Source of the DNA: Sphingomonas sp. R-74633
GTDB lineage: Bacteria > Pseudomonadota > Alphaproteobacteria > Sphingomonadales > Sphingomonadaceae
Assembly (NCBI RefSeq): GCF_013416555.1
Contig: NZ_JACCFG010000002.1
Coordinates: 248,001-312,000, forward strand
Direction: 5' to 3'
DNA: 64,000 nt
The notes beneath the pieces were generated by a model that was not told the DNA's origin, did not search any database, and was given only the letters and a program-made list of their open reading frames with translations. The position numbers were made by a program, and so were the translations under genes. The first letter of the stretch is position 1. Every line of letters starts with the position of its first letter. Below, piece after piece: positions 1 to 7,335 of this stretch.

Positions 1-165
1 AATGCGGTGGTTTCCAGGACCGACAACACGCTCGGCATGAGCCGCACCGAGATCCTCTGCCGCCGCTGCGGCGGGCATCTCGGCCATGTCTTCGACGACG
101 GCCCCCGGCCGACCGGCAAGCGCTATTGCATGAACGGCGTCGCGCTGGCGTTCGTGGCGAAGTAA
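1..165 (+). CDS. msrB: Peptide-methionine (R)-S-oxide reductase, C-terminal part
   Basis: This is the last 54 codons of a gene that begins before the window. The frame reads to a TAA stop. It carries the MsrB signature: a CxxC zinc half-site (CRRC) followed by [12 protein letters not shown], then PTGKRYCMN. The cysteine of RYCMN is the catalytic residue in the family. MsrB proteins reduce methionine-R-sulfoxide in oxidised proteins using thioredoxin. The zinc-binding N-terminal half lies outside the window, so full length and start cannot be judged. The family call is secure because the whole C-terminal signature is present. Confidence 0.93.
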   Translation, partial: NAVVSRTDNTLGMSRTEILCRRCGGHLGHVFDDGPRPTGKRYCMNGVALAFVAK

Positions 166-166
166 T

Positions 167-193
167 CCGTCACCCCGGCGAAAGCCTGGACGG
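167..193. repeat. Degenerate copy of a CCGTCAyCCCGGC palindromic intergenic repeat
   Basis: Directly after the msrB stop lies CCGTCACCCCGGC, a GAAA loop and an imperfect return arm (GCCTGGACGG). The same unit occurs as a perfect 13-bp palindrome at 53627-53656. This is a dispersed intergenic repeat of the REP type, here partly decayed. It could add to termination after msrB. Confidence 0.55.
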
Positions 194-201
194 CAGATAC
201 G

Positions 202-227
202 AAAAAGCCCGGCACTGCCGGGCTTTT
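202..227. terminator. Bidirectional rho-independent terminator
   Basis: AAAAGCCCGGCA and TGCCGGGCTTTT form a tight hairpin with an A-run before and a T-run after. It lies between the convergent ends of msrB (plus) and the CHAP gene (minus, stop at 253) and can serve both. Confidence 0.85.
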
Positions 228-252
228 CCATGTCCGTCGCTGTCCGGGCCGA

Positions 253-813
253 TCAGCCCGCGTCGGCGTTTTCCATCACCAGGTCGCTCAGGTCGAGATC
301 GAGCGAGGGCTTGAAGTCGTCGTCATTGCCCAGGTCGCGCGGCGCGCCGCCCGAGTAGATGAAGCCGTTGACCGGATAGACCGAGGTGCCGAGGCCGCCG
401 GTCGGTGCGAACCAGACCTTCACTTCGCTCCAGTCGCCTGCAGCCGACACGTCGACGGCGCGGACGTTGCGCTCGATGCCGCCGGCGCGCGACCAGTTGG
501 CATGGGTGAGGAGGACTTCGCGGTCGCTGACGACCTGGCTGACCATCGCGACATGGCCGAGCGGCATCTTGCTGGTGCGCTGGAACGACATGACCGCACC
601 GATCTTCGGTGCTTCGCCGCGCTGGTAGCGGCCGGCCGCCTGGTTCCACCAGGTCCAGGCATTGCCATGGATGTCGACGCCCGAGACTTCGCGGGCGAAC
701 GGCACACACTGCCAGAAGGTACGGCCCTTGGCCGACGCCGCCTGCGGAGCGGCAGTCATCAGGATGCAAGCAGCCATCAGCGCGAAACGCGCTGCGAGAA
801 CACGAAAATTCAT
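253..813 (-). CDS. Exported CHAP-domain protein (putative cell-wall amidase/endopeptidase)
   Basis: The 186-residue protein begins with a clear Sec signal peptide (Arg near the start, hydrophobic stretch, likely cleavage after AASA around residue 28). A CHAP domain follows: the cysteine is in QCVPFAR (about residue 36), the histidine in LGHVAMV (about 87), and a polar residue in THANW (about 104). CHAP enzymes are cysteine peptidases or amidases acting on peptidoglycan cross-links or stem peptides, so a periplasmic wall-remodelling role is likely. No separate wall-binding domain is present; the acidic C-tail (DDDFKPSLDLDLSD) is unusual. It is transcribed alone, away from an upstream intergenic region of more than 400 bp. 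Confidence 0.85.
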   Translation of the reverse strand: MNFRVLAARFALMAACILMTAAPQAASAKGRTFWQCVPFAREVSGVDIHGNAWTWWNQAAGRYQRGEAPKIGAVMSFQRTSKMPLGHVAMVSQVVSDREVLLTHANWSRAGGIERNVRAVDVSAAGDWSEVKVWFAPTGGLGTSVYPVNGFIYSGGAPRDLGNDDDFKPSLDLDLSDLVMENADAG

Positions 814-1248
814 GGACCCCCCGGTCAGGAAGCAGTCAGGTGTTGAGTGCGAATGACCAAACTATAGGAACGAAGTACACCCCTGCGGCCGGCCGATGGG
901 ACGAACCGTTGCGACGAGCCGATGACTTGCTGAAATAGGCTGAAATCAGGGAACTTTCCGTCCCCCGCGTCGTGCGCCCTTGCTGTGCAGCTGCACACAA
1001 GGCCCGCCCGGCCTCCGGGTAAACCCGGACCCGGATGCGCCCGAGATGGGCAATATCCGTGCGCAAGTACATCAGTCCCTGAGGTTTTCCACAAGCGGGA
1101 CTTCAATTCACCGCATCCATGTTGCGCCGCGGAATCAGTTAGGTTCCTATAATGAACAGGGGACGACGACAGGTTCAGCGGCTTGTTAACCATAAGGCCG
1201 CAGTATCGGGTCTCGGAGGGTCACGATCTGGGGTGGGAGTATTGAGCG
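814..1248. other. Long intergenic region between divergent genes, with a plus-strand promoter
   Basis: No convincing gene is seen in these 435 bases. On the plus strand a perfect TATAAT (1148-1153) is a likely -10 element for the gene at 1249; no clear -35 stands at 17 bp. TTAACCAT at 1196-1203 matches the 8-mer half-site described for the cell-cycle regulator CtrA in Caulobacter. The rest looks like a leader and the divergent CHAP promoter. Confidence 0.5.
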
Positions 1249-1800
1249 ATGGGAGCAAAGTCTAAACCGGCAGAAGGCGCGATGACGCTCGCCGAAATGA
1301 AGGAGTTCGCCGGGTTCAGCGCAGCGACGCAGCGCTATATCCGTCGCGCACTCGATATCGGGCTCGAGCGCGAGGACGCGATGATCCGCTGGTCGCGCGA
1401 CGTGGTCGAAGCCGCCAGCATCCGCGCCCAGTCGCGCATCTATGAGCGCTTCCACGAAGTCCGCGCGCTGATGCCCGAAGACAGCGACCTCGATTCGATC
1501 GAGCCGTTCATGGCGCCGCTCGTCGCGATCGCCGCCTTCGATCTTGGCCAGGGCCGGCTCACCACCTTCTCGGCCTTCCGCTTCCTCTACGAGCGGCTGA
1601 TCGGCGCCGAAGTGCGTCCGTGGCTCCCCTCGGCCTTCTGCGCCGCTGCCGCGCTGCCGCACCTCCACCCGGATCTGCGCCGCAAGCTGCTCCAGTCGAT
1701 CAGCGAAGCCGCGGCCACCGCCTCGGGCTGGTCGAACCGCCAGCCGAGCTTCTACCCGGCTTGGGTCGAGAAGGTCGACACGGCGTCGCTCTCGCACTGA
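1249..1800 (+). CDS. Conserved hypothetical protein, mostly helical
   Basis: The 183-residue protein is soluble, with no signal peptide or membrane segment. I do not recognise a named domain. The N-terminal third (AEMKEFAGFSAATQRYIRRALDIG) looks helical, and the middle holds charged amphipathic helices (RDVVEAASIRAQSRIYERFHEVR). ATG at 1249 is used because it is the first start in frame after the TATAAT box at 1148 and its 95-base leader. It is a single-gene unit. A regulatory or structural role is possible, but nothing in the sequence points to a reaction. Confidence 0.7.
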   Translation: MGAKSKPAEGAMTLAEMKEFAGFSAATQRYIRRALDIGLEREDAMIRWSRDVVEAASIRAQSRIYERFHEVRALMPEDSDLDSIEPFMAPLVAIAAFDLGQGRLTTFSAFRFLYERLIGAEVRPWLPSAFCAAAALPHLHPDLRRKLLQSISEAAATASGWSNRQPSFYPAWVEKVDTASLSH

Positions 1801-1818
1801 GACTTAGGCGGGTCGGCC

Positions 1819-2553
1819 CTAGCGGCAGGCCCGCCACCCCATCTCGCCGCGCTTCGCCTCGTCGAGGTGCAGATGGTCGCGGTGCGCTTCGTTGTAATCG
1901 GGCGACAGCACCGTCGAGAACAGCTTGCACGCCCCCGTGCGCACCTCGCGCAGGAAGCCGGCCTTCTCCGCGCCCTCACCCCAATCCTTGACCACACTGA
2001 TCCGCGTCCCGTCCGCCAGCCTAAAGGCGGCGATGTCGACTGCGTCGGCGGTGGCATGCTCGCTCCAGTCGCCGGCGCTGCGGCCGTACATCCGCCGGCA
2101 CGAATAGCTGCCGAGATGCTCGACCTGGACAACTTGCTGCCCGAAATGCTTCTGCGCGGCGGGCTGGACCACATCCCACTCCCATAGCGACAGCGCCGCC
2201 GCCACCGGACAGGAAGTGCCGAGATTGGCCGGGCTATAGGCGATCCCCCGCGATCCGCCGGCTGCGAAACGCACCCCGTCGGCATAGCCGCATTGCGGAT
2301 CGCTCCCGGTCACCGCGGGCAGCTGCGTGTAGCGCACGCCCGCCGCGCGCAGCAGCACGCGGCATTCGGCATAATCGTCGGTCAGCCCGGCCAGCTTGCG
2401 CCCGGTGAACATTCCGATCGGCTGGCTGAGGTCGAGCCGCGTCCAGGGCAGGTCCTGCGGCCGGCCGCGCAGCACCGCATAGCCGAGCAGCGCCGCGATC
2501 AGCAGCACCGCGAAGACCAGCGTGGCGAGGATCGCCCGCCGCACCGTCCTCAT
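1819..2553 (-). CDS. Extensin-like C-terminal domain protein, membrane-anchored
   Basis: The 244-residue protein has one N-terminal membrane helix (about residues 5-28, ILATLVFAVLLIAALLGYAVL) and then a periplasmic extensin-like C-domain. That domain is shown by paired cysteines, CPVAAALSLWEWDVVQPAA, the HLGSYSCR segment and HATADAVDIAAF. A late DHLHLDEAKRG completes the metal-site histidines seen in D,D-peptidase-like folds of this family. The start at 2553 was chosen over an upstream start at 2715 because the longer version would run deep into the Nudix gene. The gene begins 13 bases after the Nudix stop, so the two form an operon. A role in wall modification is possible, but the function of the family is not firmly known. 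Confidence 0.8.
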   Translation of the reverse strand: MRTVRRAILATLVFAVLLIAALLGYAVLRGRPQDLPWTRLDLSQPIGMFTGRKLAGLTDDYAECRVLLRAAGVRYTQLPAVTGSDPQCGYADGVRFAAGGSRGIAYSPANLGTSCPVAAALSLWEWDVVQPAAQKHFGQQVVQVEHLGSYSCRRMYGRSAGDWSEHATADAVDIAAFRLADGTRISVVKDWGEGAEKAGFLREVRTGACKLFSTVLSPDYNEAHRDHLHLDEAKRGEMGWRACR

Positions 2554-2566
2554 GCGCGTATCGCCC

Positions 2567-3319
2567 TCATGCCCGAACCGCCTCGTCGAGCCGCTGCGAA
2601 GTGATCGGATAGCCCAAATCGTCGGGGATGCAGAGGTGCTGCACGTCGTCGCGCGTCTCGACCCAGGGGGTGATCGCCCGCACCGGATGCGCACGGGCAT
2701 CGGCCACTGCATCATCGAACCTGGCGAACAGCGCCAGCCGCTCGAGATTGCGCCGCGTCGGGAAGATCAGGTGCGCCTCACCGCGCTCGGCCATCGCCAG
2801 CACCGCGCGCGCGCTCGCCCAGAACACCCGGACATTCTCATTGCCATCGACCAACGGCTCGGCATTGTCGGGTGCGCGGGCGAGGTAGAAGCGCGTGTCG
2901 AAGATCCGGTGCTTCATCCCCGTCGGCAGCCAGCGCGCGAATGGCACCAGCGCATCGAGCGCCAGCGCGGCGCCCGCCTCCTTGAGCAGTTCGCCCATCG
3001 GCTCGCCGGCATAGAGCCGCTCGCGCATCGCCAGCATCCTGCCGGTCGGTGCCAGCCCGACCGCGACGCCCGCCTCTTCCAGCGTCTCCCGGATCGCGGC
3101 GATGCGGTGGGCATTCTCCTCGGCGTCGCCGCCCTGCTGACCAGCGTGGAGCTCGGCCATCGCCAGGTCGCCCGGATCGACGCGCCCGCCGGGGAACACC
3201 AGCGCTCCGCCCGCAAACGCCATCGCCGCGGCGCGTTCGACCATCAGCAGCTCGGGCAGCCCCCCGCGCTCGCGCATCACAATCACGGTCGCGGCGGGAA
3301 TCGCTTCTTCGTCTGCCAT
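2567..3319 (-). CDS. Nudix hydrolase, NUDT19/NUDT7-like with split Nudix box
   Basis: The 250-residue protein carries a Nudix signature with an insertion: FPGGRVDPGD, a loop of about 20 residues (AMAELHAGQQGGDAEENAH), then AAIRETLEEAGV. The REtxEEaG part binds the divalent metals. Insertion inside the box and a length of about 250 residues are typical of NUDT19-like enzymes, several of which hydrolyse coenzyme A or acyl-CoA. The substrate here is not shown by sequence. It is the first gene of a pair with the extensin-like protein. No signal peptide is present, so it is cytoplasmic. Confidence 0.85.
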   Translation of the reverse strand: MADEEAIPAATVIVMRERGGLPELLMVERAAAMAFAGGALVFPGGRVDPGDLAMAELHAGQQGGDAEENAHRIAAIRETLEEAGVAVGLAPTGRMLAMRERLYAGEPMGELLKEAGAALALDALVPFARWLPTGMKHRIFDTRFYLARAPDNAEPLVDGNENVRVFWASARAVLAMAERGEAHLIFPTRRNLERLALFARFDDAVADARAHPVRAITPWVETRDDVQHLCIPDDLGYPITSQRLDEAVRA

Positions 3320-3348
3320 GTGTCCGGTCTAGGGCCGGACGCCGCGAG

Positions 3349-4371
3349 TCACCAGCCCGAAGCCTTCAAGCGCACCTTCGCCACCATGTCCGACGAGGTG
3401 ATGAACAGCGTCCTGCCATTCTCGCCGAAGCAGCAATTCGCCGCCGCCTTGCCCGTGGAAATCAGCCCAAGCTTCTTGCCGTCGGGTGCGATCACATAAA
3501 TCCCGCCCGGCCCGCTGGCGAACAGATGGCCGCTCTTCGCGACCTTCATCCCGTCGGGCAGCCCGGGCAGCTTCTGCGCGACCTCGGCGGAGAAATCGAC
3601 CAGCGGCACCAGCTCGGTGCTCGCGCTGCCATCGACGGCCAGCTCGCAGGTGAAGATCTTCGGCGCATCGGGATCGGACTGGCTGACATAGAGCCGGTCC
3701 ATCGCCGGCGACACGCCGATGCCGTTCGGCCGCTTCAGGCTCTTGTCGATCAGGCTGACATCGCTGCCGTCCGCATTGACCCGGTACACGCCGTTGAAAT
3801 CGAGCTGTTTGAGCGGCGAGGTGTCGCCGTCGGTCAGACCATAGGGCGGATCGGTGAAATAGAGCATCCCGCCCTGCCCGATCGCCAGGTCGTTGCAACT
3901 GTTGAACTTCTTGCCCTCAAAGGCGCCGACGATCACCGTCTTCTGCTTCGTCGCCAGATTCACCCGCGCAATCGCCCGCGTGCCCGAATCGGCCATGAGC
4001 AGGTCGCCATGCGCATCGACGACCATCCCGTTCGACCCCGCCTCGCGGATGCCGGCAGGAACCGTCCCGGCCAGCCCCGAAGGCTGGAGGAACGGCCTGG
4101 CCCCCTCCCCCGCCTTCCAGCGATATGCGACATTCGCGGGCACATCGGAGAAGAGCAGATAGCCGCCCTTCTTCACCCAGGCCGGCCCCTCGGCCCATTT
4201 GAATCCGCTGGCGATGACTTCGATCGGGCTCGCCCTGTCGATCAGCGCATCAAGCGCCGGATCGAAGCGCGTGATGCCGCCCACCGTCTCGCCCAGCGCG
4301 ATACCGGGCAGGAAGGGCAGCGCAGCCATGCCGGCCAGCAGGCTCCGGCGCGTCGTCTCGATCATGATCAT
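3349..4371 (-). CDS. SMP-30/gluconolactonase family protein, exported
   Basis: The 340-residue protein starts with a twin-arginine-like leader (ETTRRSLLAGMAALPFLPG) and then a six-bladed propeller of the SMP-30/gluconolactonase type. Typical pieces are FKWAEGPAWVKKGGYLLFSDVP (metal-binding Glu), SNGMVVDAHGDLLMADSG (Asn), NSCNDLAIGQGGMLYFTDPPYGL (NDL, TDP) and RPNGIGVSPAMDRLYVSQSD. Members hydrolyse sugar lactones with a bound divalent cation. It lies just upstream of and on the same strand as the Nudix gene, and downstream of a Gfo/Idh/MocA oxidoreductase, also probably exported. The two together suggest periplasmic sugar oxidation followed by lactone opening. Confidence 0.87.
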   Translation of the reverse strand: MIMIETTRRSLLAGMAALPFLPGIALGETVGGITRFDPALDALIDRASPIEVIASGFKWAEGPAWVKKGGYLLFSDVPANVAYRWKAGEGARPFLQPSGLAGTVPAGIREAGSNGMVVDAHGDLLMADSGTRAIARVNLATKQKTVIVGAFEGKKFNSCNDLAIGQGGMLYFTDPPYGLTDGDTSPLKQLDFNGVYRVNADGSDVSLIDKSLKRPNGIGVSPAMDRLYVSQSDPDAPKIFTCELAVDGSASTELVPLVDFSAEVAQKLPGLPDGMKVAKSGHLFASGPGGIYVIAPDGKKLGLISTGKAAANCCFGENGRTLFITSSDMVAKVRLKASGW

Positions 4372-4414
4372 CCTCTCTGTCTCGCCCGGTGCATAGCAGC
4401 AGTGCCGCCGCGCA

Positions 4415-5518
4415 TCATACGAGCTTGATCGCCCGGCCTTCGCGCGCCGACCGGTAGATCGCCTCGATCAGCCGCATGTCGCGCAATCCCTCCTCGCCCG
4501 ATGCGCGCAGCGGGATGCCCGTCAGCACGCTTTCCGCCAGGTGATCGAGCTGGGCGACGAACTGGTTCTTCGCCGGCGCCGGCAGCTCGACCGGCTCCGT
4601 CTTGCCGCCCTGCCGCGCCCACATCTTGTGCCCTTCATAGGGCGTGGCCGGCTCCATCCCCACCCAGCCCTTGGTCCCGGTCACCCGGTACGCATTGTGG
4701 CCCGACGAATAGCTCGACACGCAATTGGCGATCAGCCCCGAGGGGAAGCGCATTTGCCAGTCGATCCGGTCCTCGACATTCTTGAAGCGTGGGTCGCTCC
4801 TGTCGGTATATTCCATCGCGCTGATCACGCTCGGCTCCTCGCCGGCCAGATAGCGCGCGGCGTTCAGGCTGTAGATGCCGATGTCCATCAGCGATCCGCC
4901 ACCCGAATAGGGATGGTCGAGCCGCCACTGGCCGGGCTGCGCATAAAAGCCATGTTCGGCGGTGATCAGCGTCGGCCGACCGACAAAGCCGGTCTTCACC
5001 AGCGAGACGGCGTGCAAGTTGTAGGGCTCGAAATGGCAGCGATAGCCGATCATCAGCTTGCGATTGGCCTTCTTCGCCGCCGCGATCATCGCCTCGCATT
5101 CGGCCGACGAGACCGCCATCGGCTTCTCGCACATCACATGCTTGCCCGCCTGGCTGGCGCGGATCGAATATTCGGCATGCATGCTGTTCGGCAGCACGAC
5201 ATAGACTAGGTCGATGTCGGGATTGTCGCGGATCCGGTCATAGTCCTGATAGCTGTACTGGTGCGTTTTCGGGATGCCGTATTGCGCGCCGAACTTGTCG
5301 AGCTTGGCCGGCGTGCCGCTCACCAGCGCCTTCAGCTCGGCGAACTCGCAATCCTTGATCCGCGGCATGATCTGGTTGGTCGCGTAATTGCCCAGCCCGA
5401 CGATCGCATAGCCCAGCTTGCGCTTGCCCTGCGCCCAGGCGGGCACGCCCGCAGTCCCGACAATCAACCCGGCGCCAATGCCGCCCAGCACGTCCCGTCG
5501 CGTTCCCATGATCGCCAT
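4415..5518 (-). CDS. Gfo/Idh/MocA family oxidoreductase, Tat-exported (glucose-fructose oxidoreductase-like)
   Basis: The 367-residue protein has a twin-arginine leader (MGTRRDVLGGIGAG), a Rossmann segment (YAIVGLGNYATNQIMP) and the family motif CEKPMA. A C-terminal alpha/beta domain includes the GYRCHFEPYN segment. Tat-exported relatives such as glucose-fructose oxidoreductase of Zymomonas carry NADP tightly bound into the periplasm. ATG at 5518 is preferred over 5542 because GGAGAGGGG lies just in front of it. It stands 43 bases before the SMP-30 lactonase on the same strand, which fits a dehydrogenase followed by a lactonase. The actual sugar is unknown. Confidence 0.87.
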   Translation of the reverse strand: MAIMGTRRDVLGGIGAGLIVGTAGVPAWAQGKRKLGYAIVGLGNYATNQIMPRIKDCEFAELKALVSGTPAKLDKFGAQYGIPKTHQYSYQDYDRIRDNPDIDLVYVVLPNSMHAEYSIRASQAGKHVMCEKPMAVSSAECEAMIAAAKKANRKLMIGYRCHFEPYNLHAVSLVKTGFVGRPTLITAEHGFYAQPGQWRLDHPYSGGGSLMDIGIYSLNAARYLAGEEPSVISAMEYTDRSDPRFKNVEDRIDWQMRFPSGLIANCVSSYSSGHNAYRVTGTKGWVGMEPATPYEGHKMWARQGGKTEPVELPAPAKNQFVAQLDHLAESVLTGIPLRASGEEGLRDMRLIEAIYRSAREGRAIKLV

Positions 5519-5636
5519 CGGCCCCTCTCCACGAAAGCCCAAACCGCCGCCGGCGCTGTCCGCCGTTCGACTTGCGTTAGCGCTATCATGGAAGCCGTAG
5601 GGCGCCTAGGCTTGTACGACTTTAGTCGGTGGCCCC

Positions 5637-5750
5637 AGAACTCCCTCTCCCCTCCGGGGAGAGGGGCAGTGTGTCTTGAACCGAAAGCGACAAGCCCGAG
5701 ACTGACGTCCTGCCCCTCTCCCAACCCTCTCCCCGGAGGGGAGAGGGCTA
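5637..5750. repeat. Pair of inverted CCCTCTCCCC-type palindromic repeats (REP/BIME-like)
   Basis: Two GC palindromes lie 58 bases apart: CCCTCTCCCC/GGGGAGAGGG at 5643-5666 and again at 5725-5747. The second is an inverted copy of the first with its flank (CTGCCCCTCTCC) duplicated. Such paired inverted palindromes are typical of dispersed BIME-like intergenic repeats. It fills the gap between the sulfotransferase stop (5752) and the oxidoreductase start and may also terminate transcription. Confidence 0.8.
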
Positions 5751-5751
5751 G

Positions 5752-6777
5752 CTACCCAAACTGCCCCCGAAACCGCGCCTGAAGCCGCGCATGCGTCTCC
5801 GCCGCCCGCGCCAGCAGCGCCGGATCGGCCTCCGCATGGCGCAGCTCGGGCGGGCGGAGCGACGCGGAGTCGATCGGCGCCTCGACCATCACCGCCAGCC
5901 GCGGCGCATAAACCCGCGGCTCGGCGCACAGCGCGTCATAGTCGAGGAACAACTGCCGCTCCTGCACCCGCGCCGGCGCGGCGAGCAGCGCGCGGTACAC
6001 CGCGTCCCACAGCTTCAGCCAATAGTCGGGCCGCATCGCATCCTCGTCGCGGTCGGGGGCACCGTCGAACAGGAACGGCCGGCGATCGGCACCGAACTCA
6101 TGATGGCCAAGCCAGGTCATGTAGCGCCGGCGGAACGGGTCCTCCGCCGCCAGCGCCACTGCCCGGCGGTGCTGCGACAGGAGCGACAAGGCCTGCTGCA
6201 CCGGTTCGCGGAACGGATGGACCAGAGTCACGTCACGAAACGCTTCGCACAGCCCCTCGAGGCGCAGAATATTGTTATTGTTCTTAGAGAGATAGCGCGT
6301 GCCGCCGTGGCGCAGAACAATCAGACGCAAATAGTCGCGAAACGCGGCGAGCGTGTCCGGATCGGGCGCGATCGGAGCCAGTCCGTCGCGGCGCAGATAG
6401 CGATTTCCCTCGAAAACGCGCCAGAAAACCTCCTCGATCGCCTCCGGACTGTCGAGATCATGCGTCAAACCGTCGCCATGACCCCGTTCCCGGGCCTCGA
6501 CATGCCGTTTTCCGCCCAGCCTGGCCCAGCCATTTGGAGCAAGTGGAAACGGAAGGTCGCGGTAGGATGGAGCGGCAAAACCGCCGCCGGCGTGGAGCAG
6601 CCGGGTCAGGATCGAGGTGCCCGCCCGCGCCAGTCCGGCGATGAACACCGGGCGCACGATCTGCACCTCCGCCGCCCTTTTGCGGTGGGCGGCGCGCTCG
6701 ATGTCGAACGTGGCTTCGAGGAGTGCGGGGCTTCCCAGGGCGATGCGGTGGAGGAGCTTGTCAGCGCGCCCGTACAC
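5752..6777 (-). CDS. Sulfotransferase family protein
   Basis: The roughly 341-residue protein has a P-loop-like 5'-phosphosulfate motif near its N-terminus (VFIAGLARAGTSILTRLL) and the 3'-phosphate region FRDVTLVHPFREPVQQALSLL, with the usual HPFREPV arrangement. These features mark PAPS-dependent sulfotransferases. The start is uncertain. GTG at 6777 gives a 17-base overlap with the gene before it and begins just ahead of the conserved DKLLHRIALGSPALLE; an ATG at 6804 is the alternative. It is the last gene of a four-gene overlapping operon whose first member resembles arylsulfate sulfotransferase, so sulfation or sulfate transfer is the common theme. The acceptor is unknown. Confidence 0.85.
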   Translation of the reverse strand: MYGRADKLLHRIALGSPALLEATFDIERAAHRKRAAEVQIVRPVFIAGLARAGTSILTRLLHAGGGFAAPSYRDLPFPLAPNGWARLGGKRHVEARERGHGDGLTHDLDSPEAIEEVFWRVFEGNRYLRRDGLAPIAPDPDTLAAFRDYLRLIVLRHGGTRYLSKNNNNILRLEGLCEAFRDVTLVHPFREPVQQALSLLSQHRRAVALAAEDPFRRRYMTWLGHHEFGADRRPFLFDGAPDRDEDAMRPDYWLKLWDAVYRALLAAPARVQERQLFLDYDALCAEPRVYAPRLAVMVEAPIDSASLRPPELRHAEADPALLARAAETHARLQARFRGQFG

Positions 6778-7132
6778 GCCGCACCTGCCAGCGCAGCGCC
6801 GCATAGCCGAGAGTGAAGGGCACCAGCGCCAACTTTGCCGTCCATTCCGTACGAACGCCGACAATTTCCGGCCAGTTCGCGGCAAAGAACAGCACTACCA
6901 GCAGAGGGGAAGCAGTCGCGAGCAACAGTCCGCCCGCACGCAGCGACCGCGCAAACATCCGCAACGAAAGGATACGAAGCGCTCGCTCCTTGCCCCACTC
7001 CGAAACGCCCCTTCTGGCGAGCAGCCGCATGGCATGCTGGCCGGTAGCGGCGAGCGCCTGGAAGGCCGGGATCAGCGGCAGCGCCCGGGCAAGCTCGAGC
7101 ACCGCGACGATGGCGAGGAAGAAGGCGATCAC
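6761..7132 (-). CDS. Small membrane protein in the sulfotransferase operon
   Basis: The 123-residue protein has an N-terminal hydrophobic stretch (MIAFFLAIVAVLELARALPLIPAF) and two further helices near residues 65-110 (GGLLLATASPLLVVLFFAA; LALVPFTLGYAALRW), separated by a basic loop. It ends in RWQVRRVRAR. I do not recognise the family. Its ATG overlaps the stop of the gene before it by four bases, and its stop overlaps the sulfotransferase start, so the operon is translationally coupled. It may anchor or assist the sulfotransferase at the inner membrane; this is inference from position. Confidence 0.75.
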   Translation of the reverse strand: MIAFFLAIVAVLELARALPLIPAFQALAATGQHAMRLLARRGVSEWGKERALRILSLRMFARSLRAGGLLLATASPLLVVLFFAANWPEIVGVRTEWTAKLALVPFTLGYAALRWQVRRVRAR

Positions 7133-7335
7133 CGGGCGCGCCCGCGCAGGCGGCGCACCAGCCTTTTGACCGGGTACCAGACCACCGAGATGATCGCGAG
7201 CAGGATCGAGCCGACCAGCCCGAGCGCGACGCCGACAGCGCCGAGGCCGAGCCCCGGCCCGGTATAGGCCTGGGCCGCGACCGGCGTGGCGAGGATGCTG
7301 GCGATCGCGAGAAAGCGAAGCGATTTCAGGAGCAT
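7129..7335 (-). CDS. Small glycine-rich membrane protein (TGPGLGLGAVG type)
   Basis: The 68-residue protein begins with a signal-like hydrophobic segment ending around VAAQA. Next come the glycine-rich TGPGLGLGAVGVALGLVG, a membrane helix (SILLAIISVVWYPV) and a strongly basic tail (KRLVRRLRGRAR). The product is probably inserted in the inner membrane with the basic tail inside. The GPGxGLG motif in tiny membrane proteins is common, but I know of no assigned function. It overlaps the ASST-like gene by 10 bases and the next gene by 4, so it is a firm member of the operon. Confidence 0.75.
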   Translation of the reverse strand: MLLKSLRFLAIASILATPVAAQAYTGPGLGLGAVGVALGLVGSILLAIISVVWYPVKRLVRRLRGRAR

